From Sulfurimonas sp. HSL-1716 (lineage in GTDB: Bacteria; Campylobacterota; Campylobacteria; Campylobacterales; Sulfurimonadaceae), in the NCBI RefSeq assembly GCF_039645975.1, contig NZ_CP147918.1:1798001-1862000 (forward strand): a stretch of 64,000 nt of DNA, written 5' to 3'. The stretch's first letter is position 1; each line of letters starts with the position of its first letter. Under the pieces are notes generated by a model. That model saw nothing but the letters and a program-made list of their open reading frames with translations, was not told the origin of the DNA and ran no database searches. A program made the translations under genes and the position numbers. Positions 42,526 to 51,413 of the stretch are shown one piece after another.

Positions 42526-43466
42526 TATATACTTTCCTTTAACAGTGTGATTATTTCTTGTGCCGCTTTTTGCATATCATTGCCGAGCAGGGTAAATCCT
42601 GCTGCATGCGGATGACCGCCGCCGCCGAAATGCTTTGCAATAGCGTTTACGTCGATATCCTCTTTGCTTCTTAGTGAAGCTTTAAGCGACATATTCTTGT
42701 TTTCTCTCAACAAAAATGCGATCTTGACGGTCGGCAGGTGCAGAGCTTCTTCTAATGCGGCTTCACAATCGCTTGCTTTGGCGCCGTATTTTTGCATCAT
42801 CTTCTGATCCACGCACAACACGGCGATAGAACCGTTTGCGTAAAGCTGCATATCAAGCATCATAGCGCCTTTCAAACGATACGCCGAAAGCGACATGTAT
42901 TGCGACACGAAACTATTGCATGATTTTGAATCCGCACCCAAAAGACACAGCTCTTTAGCCATATCAAAGACTCTGTGATCGGTTTTATGACTCGAAAAAT
43001 TGGATGAATCGTCGATAAGCCCCGCATACAGAGCCGTCGCTATTTTTCGGTTTATTTCTATACCGTTGGCTTTGAAAAAATCAAACAAGACCTGTGTCGT
43101 GCTGATCGCACTCTCATCCACGATATTGTACGTACCGTAATTATCGTTACTTTGATGATGATCGAAATTTATCAGATCGATATCCAGCTCTACTCCAAGC
43201 CTGGCATAGGAACCGCAGTCCAGACTGATCGCAAGATCAGCACCGCTTGGGAAACTGTTTTTTATCTTATCGACCCACGGCAGAAACTTCAATTTTTCAT
43301 CAATATTCTTCGATGAACAGAAAAAGGACACTTTCTTATGCAATTTTAACATATAAGTATAAACAGCCGAAGCACTGCTGAGAGAATCCGCATCGGGATT
43401 CACATGTGCTATTACAACGACATGTTCGGCTTTTTGGATTCTTTCTATGATCTCTTGCTGTTTCAT
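42525..43466 (-). CDS. DHH/DHHA1 phosphoesterase (NrnA-like)
   Basis: 313 residues. DHH motifs: AHVNPDADSLSS (NPDxD), LAISLDCGS, FDHHQSND, and the C-terminal DHHA1 GGGGHPHAAGF. Members act as nanoRNases, pAp phosphatases or cyclic-dinucleotide phosphodiesterases. The exact substrate is not readable. Sits between flhB (14-nt gap) and the M23 gene (1-nt overlap). Confidence 0.9.
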   Translation of the reverse strand: MKQQEIIERIQKAEHVVVIAHVNPDADSLSSASAVYTYMLKLHKKVSFFCSSKNIDEKLKFLPWVDKIKNSFPSGADLAISLDCGSYARLGVELDIDLINFDHHQSNDNYGTYNIVDESAISTTQVLFDFFKANGIEINRKIATALYAGLIDDSSNFSSHKTDHRVFDMAKELCLLGADSKSCNSFVSQYMSLSAYRLKGAMMLDMQLYANGSIAVLCVDQKMMQKYGAKASDCEAALEEALHLPTVKIAFLLRENKNMSLKASLRSKEDIDVNAIAKHFGGGGHPHAAGFTLLGNDMQKAAQEIITLLKESI

Positions 43467-43480
43467 AACGAAATTATATG

Positions 43481-44539
43481 CTATTTTCTGTTCATCTTAT
43501 AAACATAGGCCAAAACTTCGGCGACTGCGGCAAAAAGCTCTTCGGGTATTTCACGTTCTACTTCTACTTGTGCATAGAGAGATCTTGCAAGCGGCGGATT
43601 TTGAACTATATGTACATTATTTTCACGCGCTATCTTTTTGATCTGAATGGCTATGTGATTCATCCCTTTGGCTACGACAACCGGTGCACGGCTCTTTTTT
43701 TCATCATATTTTATAGCGACTGCGTAATGGGTCGGATTCGTTACGACAACGTCCGCATTGGGAATCTCGGCCATCATTCTTTTTCTCGATGCCTGCATCT
43801 GGATCTGACGGATCTTCGATTTGATAAGCGGATCCCCTTCCATGTTTTTCATCTCGTCTTTGACTTCCTGTTTAGTCATTTTTAGATTGTCTATATATTG
43901 TTTTCTTACGATGATAAGGTCTGCCAATGCAAAAACCGCTATGACAAAGAGCATGATCACAGCGAGAATGATCGCTTTTTTTATCATCCATGCAAGCTGT
44001 TCATGAAGACCGAAAAGAGCAACGGTCGGAAGTTCTTTTGTATAAAGAAAAAAGAAGTAAAAGCCTATCCCCAAAGTAGTCAGGGATTTTAGTGTCGTTT
44101 TTAAACCCTCAAGCGCTTTTTTTAAAGAAAAAAGGTTTTTAAACCCGCTTATAAAGTTCAGTTTATCGAATTTCGGAGCTATGGCATCGCTGTTAAAAAG
44201 AAATCCGAACTGTGCCACAGAACCTATTATCCCCGATATAGCTATTACCAAAGAAAAGGGTATGACTATGAGCAAAAACTCTTTTATCGATACTATTGCG
44301 ATGTTCATAAGCGTATCGCGCGTAAGTTCGGTATGACCCTGCAGTGAAAAAAAGTATTTGATCAGATGGATAAGATGCTCTTTCATAAAACTAAAAAGCA
44401 TCAAAAGGGTCAAGATCGCGACAAAAAGCGTTATGGCTCCGGAAGCATCTTGACTCTTGGGAACATTGCCTTCTTTTCTGGCATCTTCTATCTTCTTGGA
44501 GGTGGGTTCCTCTGTCTTTTCGCCTTCGTCTTCAGCCAT
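43481..44539 (-). CDS. flhB: Flagellar export switch protein FlhB
   Basis: 352 residues. N-terminal EGEKTEEPTSKKIEDARKEGNVPKS is the family start. Four membrane segments lie between about 30 and 210. The NPTH autocleavage site is in VVTNPTHYAVAIKYDEKKSRAP. It controls substrate specificity of the flagellar type III export gate. Located in a run with nadA and nadC rather than with other flagellar genes. Confidence 0.96.
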   Translation of the reverse strand: MAEDEGEKTEEPTSKKIEDARKEGNVPKSQDASGAITLFVAILTLLMLFSFMKEHLIHLIKYFFSLQGHTELTRDTLMNIAIVSIKEFLLIVIPFSLVIAISGIIGSVAQFGFLFNSDAIAPKFDKLNFISGFKNLFSLKKALEGLKTTLKSLTTLGIGFYFFFLYTKELPTVALFGLHEQLAWMIKKAIILAVIMLFVIAVFALADLIIVRKQYIDNLKMTKQEVKDEMKNMEGDPLIKSKIRQIQMQASRKRMMAEIPNADVVVTNPTHYAVAIKYDEKKSRAPVVVAKGMNHIAIQIKKIARENNVHIVQNPPLARSLYAQVEVEREIPEELFAAVAEVLAYVYKMNRK

Positions 44540-44549
44540 GGATCATCGC

Positions 44550-45365
44550 CTATTCAACTTTCATAGAGATATCTATCCAGTTTGCCTGATGTATGAGAGA
44601 ACCGCTGCTGATAGCATCGATACCTGTTCTAGCGACATCCTCTATCGTCTCAAGAGAGATATTGCCGCTTGCTTCAAGCAGGATCGAAGGATAATACTCT
44701 TTTTTATATTCGACCACCTCTTTTATCTCTTGAGTCGTCATATTGTCGCACATCACTATATCGGCGCCGGCTTTCATAGCGCTTTTTGCCATCTCGACAG
44801 TTTCGGCTTCGACCTCTATCTTGCAAGTAAAAGGTATCTTTTCTCTTGCACTTTTTATATACCCGTTTAGATCGGCTATCGTTTTGAGATGCGTGTCTTT
44901 GAGCATCAGACAATCGTCAAGCCCCATTCTGTGATTTACCGCACCGCCCGTTCTTGTTGCATATTTTTCAAAATTTCTCAGCATCGGACGTGTTTTTCTC
45001 GTATCTAAGAGTTTCGTTCCGTAGGGCTTTATCAGTTTTACATACCTGGCTGTAAGCGTCGCTATGGAACTTGCGTGCAAGAGCATATTAAGCAGCGTTC
45101 TTTCACATCTGAGAAGTGTATGCGAAGAACCCTGTATCTTGGCGATGATATCGCCTTTTGTAAACTCGTCTGCATCGTCTTTGAGCCACTCGATCTCAAA
45201 TGATTCGAGTTTTGCAAGGGCATCTATATAGATACGTCCGGCAACAACACCGTCACTCTTTGCTACTATCTTCGCACTTGCCTGAACCGGAGTTTCAACA
45301 AGCGCATACAGGTCGCCGCGTCCGACATCTTCGGCTAAAACGGCTTTTACAAAATCTTCTATCAT
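44550..45365 (-). CDS. nadC: Nicotinate-nucleotide pyrophosphorylase (quinolinate phosphoribosyltransferase)
   Basis: Converts quinolinate and PRPP to nicotinate mononucleotide. 271 residues from ATG 45365, which overlaps the nadA stop as ATGA; the frame also extends upstream to 45401 inside nadA, an unlikely start. Signatures: LLNMLLHASSIATLT, TRKTRPMLRNFEKYA, GGAVNHRMGLDDCLMLKDTHL, and EASGNISLETIEDVARTGIDAIS. Confidence 0.96.
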   Translation of the reverse strand: MIEDFVKAVLAEDVGRGDLYALVETPVQASAKIVAKSDGVVAGRIYIDALAKLESFEIEWLKDDADEFTKGDIIAKIQGSSHTLLRCERTLLNMLLHASSIATLTARYVKLIKPYGTKLLDTRKTRPMLRNFEKYATRTGGAVNHRMGLDDCLMLKDTHLKTIADLNGYIKSAREKIPFTCKIEVEAETVEMAKSAMKAGADIVMCDNMTTQEIKEVVEYKKEYYPSILLEASGNISLETIEDVARTGIDAISSGSLIHQANWIDISMKVE

Positions 45366-46360
45366 AATGCCATCATTCTTTCTAATGCGATCTTTGCCCA
45401 ATACTGAGTATCTTCTTCAACAAACACTTCATTTATCGGAGCGCCGTCGTCTATCGCTTTAAGAGTAAGATACACATCTTCCAAAGTGGTTTCGTTCATC
45501 GTCGGACACTCCGGTTTTGTAGAGGAAAGAACGTAAGTATTTTTCGGGCGCAGACGGTTAACCATGTTAAACTCCGTTCCCACAGCCACTTTTTGATCTT
45601 CTGGAAGTTCCGTTATATATCTGATCAGCTGAGAGGTAGAACCTACAAAATCCGCTCTGTCACAGATAGCAGGATCACATTCAGGATGTACCGCTATAAG
45701 GATACCCGGATACTTTTTACGGTAAAACTCTATATCTTCGACCGTAAAAAGCTGATGAACCGAGCAGAACCCGTCGTAACAGATGATGTCGCACTCTTTT
45801 GGATCACCGCCGAGCCCTATAACCATTGATTTTAATCCCATCTGGTTTGCTATGTTCTGTCCAAGACATCTGTCAGGTACGAAAAGGATCTTTTTTCCCT
45901 CTTTTAATGCGTTAGTTATGATCATCTTGGCATTTGCGCTCGTACAGACCATCCCGCCCATCTCTCCGACTTTGGCTTTGACATCCGCATTGGAATTGAT
46001 ATAGGTGATAGGGAGTACATCCTCTTTTTTTATTCCGTTGTCTTCCAAAAAAGCAACAGATTCGTCAAAATACAGGATATCTATCATTCTTGCCATGGCG
46101 CAGCAGGCTACTTTTGGCATCACTACGCGTTTTTCGGGACTTAAGACTTTTACGCTCTGTCCCATAAATCCGACACCGCAAAAGAGCACAAACTCGGCAT
46201 CGTCGGCCTGCGTTTTTTTCGCCAGTTCCAAAGAATCGCCTACGATATCCGCCATCTCAAATACTTCGTCCCTTTGATAAAAATGAGCGACTACGGTAAC
46301 GCTCAATTTTTCTTTAAGCTCTTTTATTTTTGCTTTTAATTCATCTGTAGTATAGTTCAA
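45362..46360 (-). CDS. nadA: Quinolinate synthase A
   Basis: [4Fe-4S] enzyme condensing iminoaspartate with DHAP. 332 residues from TTG 46360, with AGGA eight nt upstream. The open frame extends to 46765, but the extra 135 residues are antisense to plsY and low in homology-like pattern, so I reject them. Conserved Cys-bearing segments include VACCAMARM, VCTSANAKM, CYDGFCSVHQLF, VHPECDPAI and KPECPTMNET. The three cluster Cys cannot be separated from the others without alignment. Confidence 0.94.
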   Translation of the reverse strand: MNYTTDELKAKIKELKEKLSVTVVAHFYQRDEVFEMADIVGDSLELAKKTQADDAEFVLFCGVGFMGQSVKVLSPEKRVVMPKVACCAMARMIDILYFDESVAFLEDNGIKKEDVLPITYINSNADVKAKVGEMGGMVCTSANAKMIITNALKEGKKILFVPDRCLGQNIANQMGLKSMVIGLGGDPKECDIICYDGFCSVHQLFTVEDIEFYRKKYPGILIAVHPECDPAICDRADFVGSTSQLIRYITELPEDQKVAVGTEFNMVNRLRPKNTYVLSSTKPECPTMNETTLEDVYLTLKAIDDGAPINEVFVEEDTQYWAKIALERMMAL

Positions 46361-46451
46361 TTTTAAAGTCCTAAAAATCCATAATTTCGAAATTATATCA
46401 AATTCTAATAATATTTCCTGTAGAATTCCCTCAATCAAAATATTAGGATTT

Positions 46452-47075
46452 ATGCAGATGATGGATTTTTTATTCAGCTTGAACGGACAGCTTTTTTTAG
46501 CGGCATATCTTATTGGAGGCATACCTTTTGGTCTCTTGCTTGCAAAGTTCTTTGCGGGAGTCGACCTTAAGACAAGCGGAAGCGGAAGTATCGGTGCGAC
46601 CAACGTACTGCGGGTGGTAAAAGAATCAAATCCTGCTTTAGCAAAAAAACTGGGAGCTGCCACGCTTGTTCTGGACGCTTTAAAAGGGATTGCCGTTTTG
46701 GCTGCAGGCCATTTTTTAGGCGCAAGTGAAGCAACTCTGTGGGGAATCGCTTTTTTAGCCGTCATAGGCCACTGCTTTAGCCCTTATCTGAATTTTGAAG
46801 GCGGAAAAGGCGTCGCGACCGGCATGGGAGTAATGCTGTTCATGCTTCCGTATGAAACGATCATTGCACTCGTCGTATGGTTCGGCTTTGCAAAAACACT
46901 GAAAATATCATCGGCTTCTTCGCTTTTGGGCCTTACGGCTCTTATGATATCGAGCTTTTATATTCATCCCAACATGGCACATGCGCCGGTGATACTGATA
47001 GGATTCATCCTTTTTTATAAACACATTCCAAATATCATCAGGATTTTTCAAGGCAAGGAGAAAAGAGTCATTTGA
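46452..47075 (+). CDS. plsY: Glycerol-3-phosphate acyltransferase PlsY
   Basis: Membrane enzyme using acyl-phosphate made by PlsX (10541) to acylate glycerol-3-phosphate. 207 residues with five hydrophobic segments. Signatures GGIPFGLLLAKFFAG, SGSGSIGATNVLRV and EGGKGVATGMGVML are all present. ATG 46452 may be preceded too closely by AGGA; ATG 46458 is an equally good start. Divergent from nadA; stop overlaps folB. Confidence 0.95.
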   Translation: MQMMDFLFSLNGQLFLAAYLIGGIPFGLLLAKFFAGVDLKTSGSGSIGATNVLRVVKESNPALAKKLGAATLVLDALKGIAVLAAGHFLGASEATLWGIAFLAVIGHCFSPYLNFEGGKGVATGMGVMLFMLPYETIIALVVWFGFAKTLKISSASSLLGLTALMISSFYIHPNMAHAPVILIGFILFYKHIPNIIRIFQGKEKRVI

Positions 47076-47398
47076 AAATCTATATAGAAGATTTTAGATT
47101 TAGCTGTATCATCGGTATACTCGATTTTGAAAGAGAAACTCCTCAAGATGTCGTAATAAATCTTGAGCTCGAATACGAATTCAGATCGGATTTTATAAAC
47201 TATGCCGATATTGCCGAACTTGTAAGATCTGCTATGCAGGAAAAAAAATTCAAACTTTTAGAGGATGCACTTCATCATCTTTTTTCACTTCTGAAAGAAA
47301 AATATCCCGATATTTCGACACTTTTCATGAAAATAACAAAACCTTCAATATTACAAGAGTGTGTGGTTAGCGTGAGTGATTTCAGGTCCTATTCTTAA
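47072..47398 (+). CDS. folB: Dihydroneopterin aldolase FolB
   Basis: Folate pathway aldolase/epimerase; 108 residues. FSCIIGILDFERETPQDVVINLEL at 11-34 is typical, with the Glu in LLEDALHHL and Lys in MKITKPSIL. TTG start at 47072 overlaps the plsY stop. Complements FolK at 28381 in the same pathway but in a different operon. Confidence 0.88.
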   Translation: MKIYIEDFRFSCIIGILDFERETPQDVVINLELEYEFRSDFINYADIAELVRSAMQEKKFKLLEDALHHLFSLLKEKYPDISTLFMKITKPSILQECVVSVSDFRSYS

Positions 47399-47460
47399 TC
47401 TAAAATTAGAGAAATTTTAAAAAAAGTTGAAAAAAACTTTAAATTTTTCTAAAAGTATGC

Positions 47461-47466
47461 TATCAT
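47461..47466 (+). promoter_or_regulatory. Possible -10 element of the HsrA-like regulator
   Basis: TATCAT 35 nt upstream of the ATG at 47501, preceded by a T/A-rich stretch with imperfect inverted symmetry (47409-47450: AAATTTT and AAATTTTTC blocks). HsrA-type regulators often bind their own promoters, so this could be an autoregulatory site; that is inference. Confidence 0.3.
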
Positions 47467-47500
47467 TGCGCAAAATTTTTCGCTCATAGGAACTTAAAAT

Positions 47501-48175
47501 ATGCGTATTCTGATTATAGAAGATGAAGTTACTCTAAACAAAATGCTGGCAGAGGGGCTAAAAGAGTTTGGCTACCAAAGTGACGTTGTAGAAACCTTAA
47601 AAGATGGCGAATACTATCTTGATATCCGTAACTACGATTTAGTATTGATGGACTGGATGTTACCGGACGGCGATAGCGTCGATATCATCCCTAACATAAA
47701 AACAAATACACCAAAAACCGTTGTAGTCGTACTTTCTGCCCGAGATGACGATGAAAGCGAGATCGAAGCACTGCGTGCGGGTGCCGATGATTATATCCGC
47801 AAACCGTTTAACTTCGACGTTCTCATAGCCCGTTTAGAAGCTCGTCTTCGTTTTGGCGGAAGCTCTATTATCGAGATCGAAGATCTTACGATCAATCCCG
47901 AAGAGGAAAAGATCATCTATAAAGAGCAGGAGATCGAGCTCAAGGGCAAACCATTCGAAGTTCTTACACACCTTGCACGCCACCGCGACCAGATCGTCTC
48001 AAAAGAGCAGCTGCTTGATGCTATCTGGGAAGAACCTGAACTTGTAACTCCAAACGTTATCGAGGTCGCGATCAATCAAATTCGTCAAAAAATGGACAAA
48101 CCGTTAGGAATTACCACTATCGAAACGGTCCGCCGCCGCGGTTACAGATTTTGTTTTCCAAAAGAAGTAAACTAA
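47501..48175 (+). CDS. hsrA: OmpR-family response regulator, HsrA/CosR orthologue
   Basis: 224 residues. Canonical receiver: acid pair Glu7/Asp8, phospho-acceptor Asp51 (LVLMDWMLPDG), Ser79, Lys101 (YIRKPF). Winged-helix C-terminal domain with LKGKPFEVLTHLARHRDQIV and VTPNVIEVAINQIRQKMDKP, which closely match the DNA-binding domains of H. pylori HsrA (HP1043) and C. jejuni CosR as I remember them. The single Cys218 (GYRFCFP) corresponds to the redox-active Cys218 described for CosR. HsrA/CosR are known as essential atypical regulators lacking a usual phosphorylation site; this one keeps it and is followed by a kinase gene. Confidence 0.88.
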   Translation: MRILIIEDEVTLNKMLAEGLKEFGYQSDVVETLKDGEYYLDIRNYDLVLMDWMLPDGDSVDIIPNIKTNTPKTVVVVLSARDDDESEIEALRAGADDYIRKPFNFDVLIARLEARLRFGGSSIIEIEDLTINPEEEKIIYKEQEIELKGKPFEVLTHLARHRDQIVSKEQLLDAIWEEPELVTPNVIEVAINQIRQKMDKPLGITTIETVRRRGYRFCFPKEVN

Positions 48176-48193
48176 TCACTGTTTTATGCGCTT

Positions 48194-48211
48194 AAGGGCT
48201 TCAGCCTTTTT
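48194..48211 (+). terminator. Short hairpin with T run after the regulator gene
   Basis: AAGGGC-TTCA-GCCTTT stem (one G-U pair) running into TTTTT, 18 nt past the regulator stop. A plausible intrinsic terminator separating it from the kinase gene, which has its own promoter. Confidence 0.5.
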
Positions 48212-48262
48212 GCCGCGCCAAAATGCTTTGTTTTTTCTCTCAGCATATATCCGCCATCACTC

Positions 48263-48290
48263 TTTACATACAAGACACTTTCGTTATAAT
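48263..48290 (+). promoter_or_regulatory. Promoter of the sensor kinase gene
   Basis: -35 TTTACA at 48263-48268, 16-nt spacer, -10 TATAAT at 48285-48290; ATG follows at 48318 with AGGA seven nt upstream. Suggests the kinase is transcribed separately from the regulator. Confidence 0.65.
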
Positions 48291-48317
48291 TTCCGTATAT
48301 TATATTAGGAACTCGAC

Positions 48318-49616
48318 ATGTTAATGCAAAGAAGTATACGCAAGCGCTTTTTCATTCAACTTATTTTTGCTTCTGCATCCTTGATACTGATATTTACCTC
48401 TTTTGCTTATTTGTACATTGAAAAATCGATCTATGACGAAAAAAGAGACGAACTGATAAAGTTTGCTCAAAATATCGCTTCTTATAAATCCCTTTATGAC
48501 GCAACCGTAACAAACCCCGATACCTTTTTGGGACTCTCCGTTGAACTTGTGAACCTGAAACAGCAGCTGGATTATGTACATATGTATGAAAAGACAACAA
48601 AAAACAGGACATATCTTACCATCATCTATCCCTTTAAGATCCATGATCTTAGCTATCTGAAGATCACCAGAGACATCACTCCCACAAAACAGCTTTTAAA
48701 CAACATCTTAAACTCTATATTTATCATAAACACCGTCGGTTTCATTCTCATAATTTTGTATGCTATCGCTCTGTCTAAGATGCTGATCGCTCCGGTCACA
48801 ACACTCTCAAACAGACTCTCGAACATGAACGAACACTTGATGCAGACCATCAAAATAGAAGAGCTGCCAAAAGAGTTTGAACCTCTTGGCAATACCCTGA
48901 ATCATCTTATCAACAGACTTCAAAATTTTGTAAAATATCAAAAAGAGCTCTTTATCGGTACTGCACACGAACTAAAGACTCCTCTTGCAGTCATAAAATT
49001 GAAAAATCAGGTCACTCTTCTTAAAAAACGCACACCCGAAGAGTACGTAGAGGCTCTAAAAACTACCAACAAAGCCGTGGACGACATGAACCACATAGTT
49101 TCAAACATACTCAATATCGGACGTCAGGAGGGAGCACAGCTTGAAAAACCGACAGAAGTCGATATCATAGCCGTTTTGCGGGAAAAAGCCAACGACTTCA
49201 AACTGCTTGCGGAAAATGAAGGTAAACAGCTCATCATGAGCTTTAAACCCGACTTGTTTATGGCAACGCTTCAGGTCAGTCTTTTAAACCAGATAGTCCA
49301 AAACTTTTTGCAAAACGCCCTGAAGTTCACTCCAAAAGACAAAAGAGTTTATATAAGCAGTTATTTAAACGATGAAGGGCTTGTTATAGAAGTACTCGAT
49401 GAAGGCTGCGGTATCGATGACAGCGTCGATCTGTTCGCTCCTTTTAAACGCCAGGGAAATAAAAGCGGGGTCGGACTGGGCCTCTTTTTGGCAAAAAGCG
49501 CCGCTGATGCCATAGGCGGTAAAATAGAGCTGAAAAATAGAGGGGATGGGGTATCCGGAACAAAAGCGTCACTCACGATTATCTCCAAGCTCTGCTGTCC
49601 TTTGCATTTCAAATAA
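48318..49616 (+). CDS. Membrane sensor histidine kinase
   Basis: 432 residues. Membrane segments at 11-33 and 133-154 bound a periplasmic sensor of about 100 residues. A HAMP linker follows, then HisKA with His217 (GTAHELKTPLAV) and a HATPase domain (NFLQNALKFTP, DEGCGI, GVGLGLFLAKSAADAIGG). A standard class I kinase. It lies 142 nt downstream of the HsrA-like regulator on the same strand and is its likely partner, though a terminator and a separate promoter lie between them. Confidence 0.92.
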   Translation: MLMQRSIRKRFFIQLIFASASLILIFTSFAYLYIEKSIYDEKRDELIKFAQNIASYKSLYDATVTNPDTFLGLSVELVNLKQQLDYVHMYEKTTKNRTYLTIIYPFKIHDLSYLKITRDITPTKQLLNNILNSIFIINTVGFILIILYAIALSKMLIAPVTTLSNRLSNMNEHLMQTIKIEELPKEFEPLGNTLNHLINRLQNFVKYQKELFIGTAHELKTPLAVIKLKNQVTLLKKRTPEEYVEALKTTNKAVDDMNHIVSNILNIGRQEGAQLEKPTEVDIIAVLREKANDFKLLAENEGKQLIMSFKPDLFMATLQVSLLNQIVQNFLQNALKFTPKDKRVYISSYLNDEGLVIEVLDEGCGIDDSVDLFAPFKRQGNKSGVGLGLFLAKSAADAIGGKIELKNRGDGVSGTKASLTIISKLCCPLHFK

Positions 49617-49674
49617 TTTAAAGGTTATTTTTGCTATAAATCGAGCATAAAACAATTAACTATAAGGTTTTTTA

Positions 49675-49929
49675 ATGGCTTTACTAATAAATGAAGAGTG
49701 TATAGCGTGTGATGCATGTCGTGACGAATGTCCTACTACGGCAATTGAAGAGGGAGATCCGATCTATTTTATTGATCCGGATAGATGTACGGAATGTGTC
49801 GGTGTTTATGATGAGCCTTCATGTATAGCGGTTTGTCCTGTTGAATGTATCGTTCCCGACAAGGACAATGTGGAAACAATAGCAGAACTTCAATATAAAT
49901 ATAAATCGATTTTAGCGGAAGAGGAATAG
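49675..49929 (+). CDS. 2[4Fe-4S] ferredoxin (YfhL/Alvin type)
   Basis: 84 residues. First cluster CIACDACRDECP at 9-20; the second contains the Alvin-type insertion CTECVGVYDEPSCIAVCP. Cytosolic electron carrier. Stop is followed one nt later by the Ppx/GppA start, so cotranscribed; no direct functional link is known to me. Compare the longer ferredoxin at 12641. Confidence 0.92.
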   Translation: MALLINEECIACDACRDECPTTAIEEGDPIYFIDPDRCTECVGVYDEPSCIAVCPVECIVPDKDNVETIAELQYKYKSILAEEE

Positions 49930-49930
49930 T

Positions 49931-51397
49931 TTGGCAAAAATAACGGCTGTCATAGATATAGGCTCTAACTCGGCCAGAATGGTTATCTATGAAAAAACAA
50001 GCCGTTTTGCCTTTCATCTTTTACACGAGGTAAAAAGCCGTGTAAGGCTTCCAGAAAATGCCTATAAAAACGGAGGCAATCTGCAAGAGGAAGCTATGCA
50101 GAGAACCTATGACGCGCTTGAAAACTTTTTAAGCATAGCGTCGTCGTTTAAAGCCAGAAAGATCCTTTGTGTCGCAACGTCGGCACTGCGCGACGCTCCC
50201 AACAAAAAAGAGTTCATCTCGCGCGTAAGAAGCGGTCTGAAACTCAACATTAAAGTGATCGACGGCGAAAAAGAAGCGTTGTACGGCGCTTTAGCCTGCT
50301 GTAATCTGCTGCCGCAAGCCGAGGCGCTGACCATAGACATAGGAGGCGGTTCTACGGAATTCTCCTATATCCTAAACGGCAAAGTAGAAAACACCCTCTC
50401 GCTTGCTCTTGGAACCGTGAGGCTCAAAGAACTTTTCTTTGATAAAAAAGATATAGAGGGCGCAAAAAAATATATCAACGAAGAACTGGATAAGCTCAGT
50501 GATATCAGTATCTCAAACCTCATAGGTATAGGCGGTACTTTTCGCGCCCTTTCACGCGCTATTATGAAAGATATCAGATATCCGCTCAACAAGCTCCACG
50601 CTTTTGAATGTTCTTCAAAAACCATGTCCAATTTCATAGACAAGATACTAAATGCAAATGAACGGCGTCTGAAGCATCTGAACATAAGACCCGACCGTTA
50701 CGACGTCATAAAACCGGGCAGTCTGATAATATCCGAACTGCTTAAGAGAAAAAACGATATAGATAACCTCATAACAAGCGGCGTCGGAGTCAGAGAGGGT
50801 GTCTATCTCAGCGACCTTCTAAGAGGTCAAAAAGACAGCACTTTCCCCGCAAATTTCAATCCGTCCGTAAGATATCTGCTTGATTCATACATCTTTGACA
50901 AGAACCACTCAAACCAATTGGCAAAACTCTCAAAACATATTTTTGATCTTATATGTGAAAGTTACGATATAGATGAAAAATATAAAAAATCGCTGGTCAT
51001 CGGCGCAAAACTTTCCCCTATCGGGGCTTCGCTTCATAATTATTCCAGCAATCAGCACAGCTATTACCTCATCCAGACGGCGCTTGAATACGGTTTCACG
51101 CACCAGGAAATAATACTTATCGCAACGCTTACCCGATATGCCAAAAGAAAAGCACCGGCAACAGCACATATTACGGAATATAAAAATATATTGCCAGATG
51201 AGAAGATCGCCGAACTCTTAAGCTTTATCATCTCTCTCTCATCCGCTCTTTTAACGCATAGACCAAGAAACCTCGACTACAACATCGGCTTTAACGAAAA
51301 CTCTCTGCAAATAGCTTCAAAAGACAATCTCTATCTTGTAAAAGACGCGGTCAAGAATCTAGAGTTCCCGCAAGGGATACGAGTAGAGTTCGTTTAA
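49931..51397 (+). CDS. Ppx/GppA phosphatase family protein
   Basis: 488 residues. Actin-like ATPase fold: AVIDIGSNSARMVIYE, CVATSALRDAPN, LTIDIGGGSTEFSY, and GIGGTFRALSRAI. The C-terminal half (300-488) is the HD-like helical region. Acts as exopolyphosphatase and/or pppGpp phosphohydrolase, so likely part of the stringent response or polyphosphate turnover. TTG start at 49931. Confidence 0.92.
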   Translation: MAKITAVIDIGSNSARMVIYEKTSRFAFHLLHEVKSRVRLPENAYKNGGNLQEEAMQRTYDALENFLSIASSFKARKILCVATSALRDAPNKKEFISRVRSGLKLNIKVIDGEKEALYGALACCNLLPQAEALTIDIGGGSTEFSYILNGKVENTLSLALGTVRLKELFFDKKDIEGAKKYINEELDKLSDISISNLIGIGGTFRALSRAIMKDIRYPLNKLHAFECSSKTMSNFIDKILNANERRLKHLNIRPDRYDVIKPGSLIISELLKRKNDIDNLITSGVGVREGVYLSDLLRGQKDSTFPANFNPSVRYLLDSYIFDKNHSNQLAKLSKHIFDLICESYDIDEKYKKSLVIGAKLSPIGASLHNYSSNQHSYYLIQTALEYGFTHQEIILIATLTRYAKRKAPATAHITEYKNILPDEKIAELLSFIISLSSALLTHRPRNLDYNIGFNENSLQIASKDNLYLVKDAVKNLEFPQGIRVEFV

Positions 51398-51413
51398 ATA
51401 CCTTCTCTACCCC

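Noticed and set aside
46361-46765. N-terminal extension of the NadA reading frame (about 135 extra residues)
   Set aside because: It is antisense to the plsY coding region, and a TTG start with AGGA at 46360 gives a normal-length NadA.
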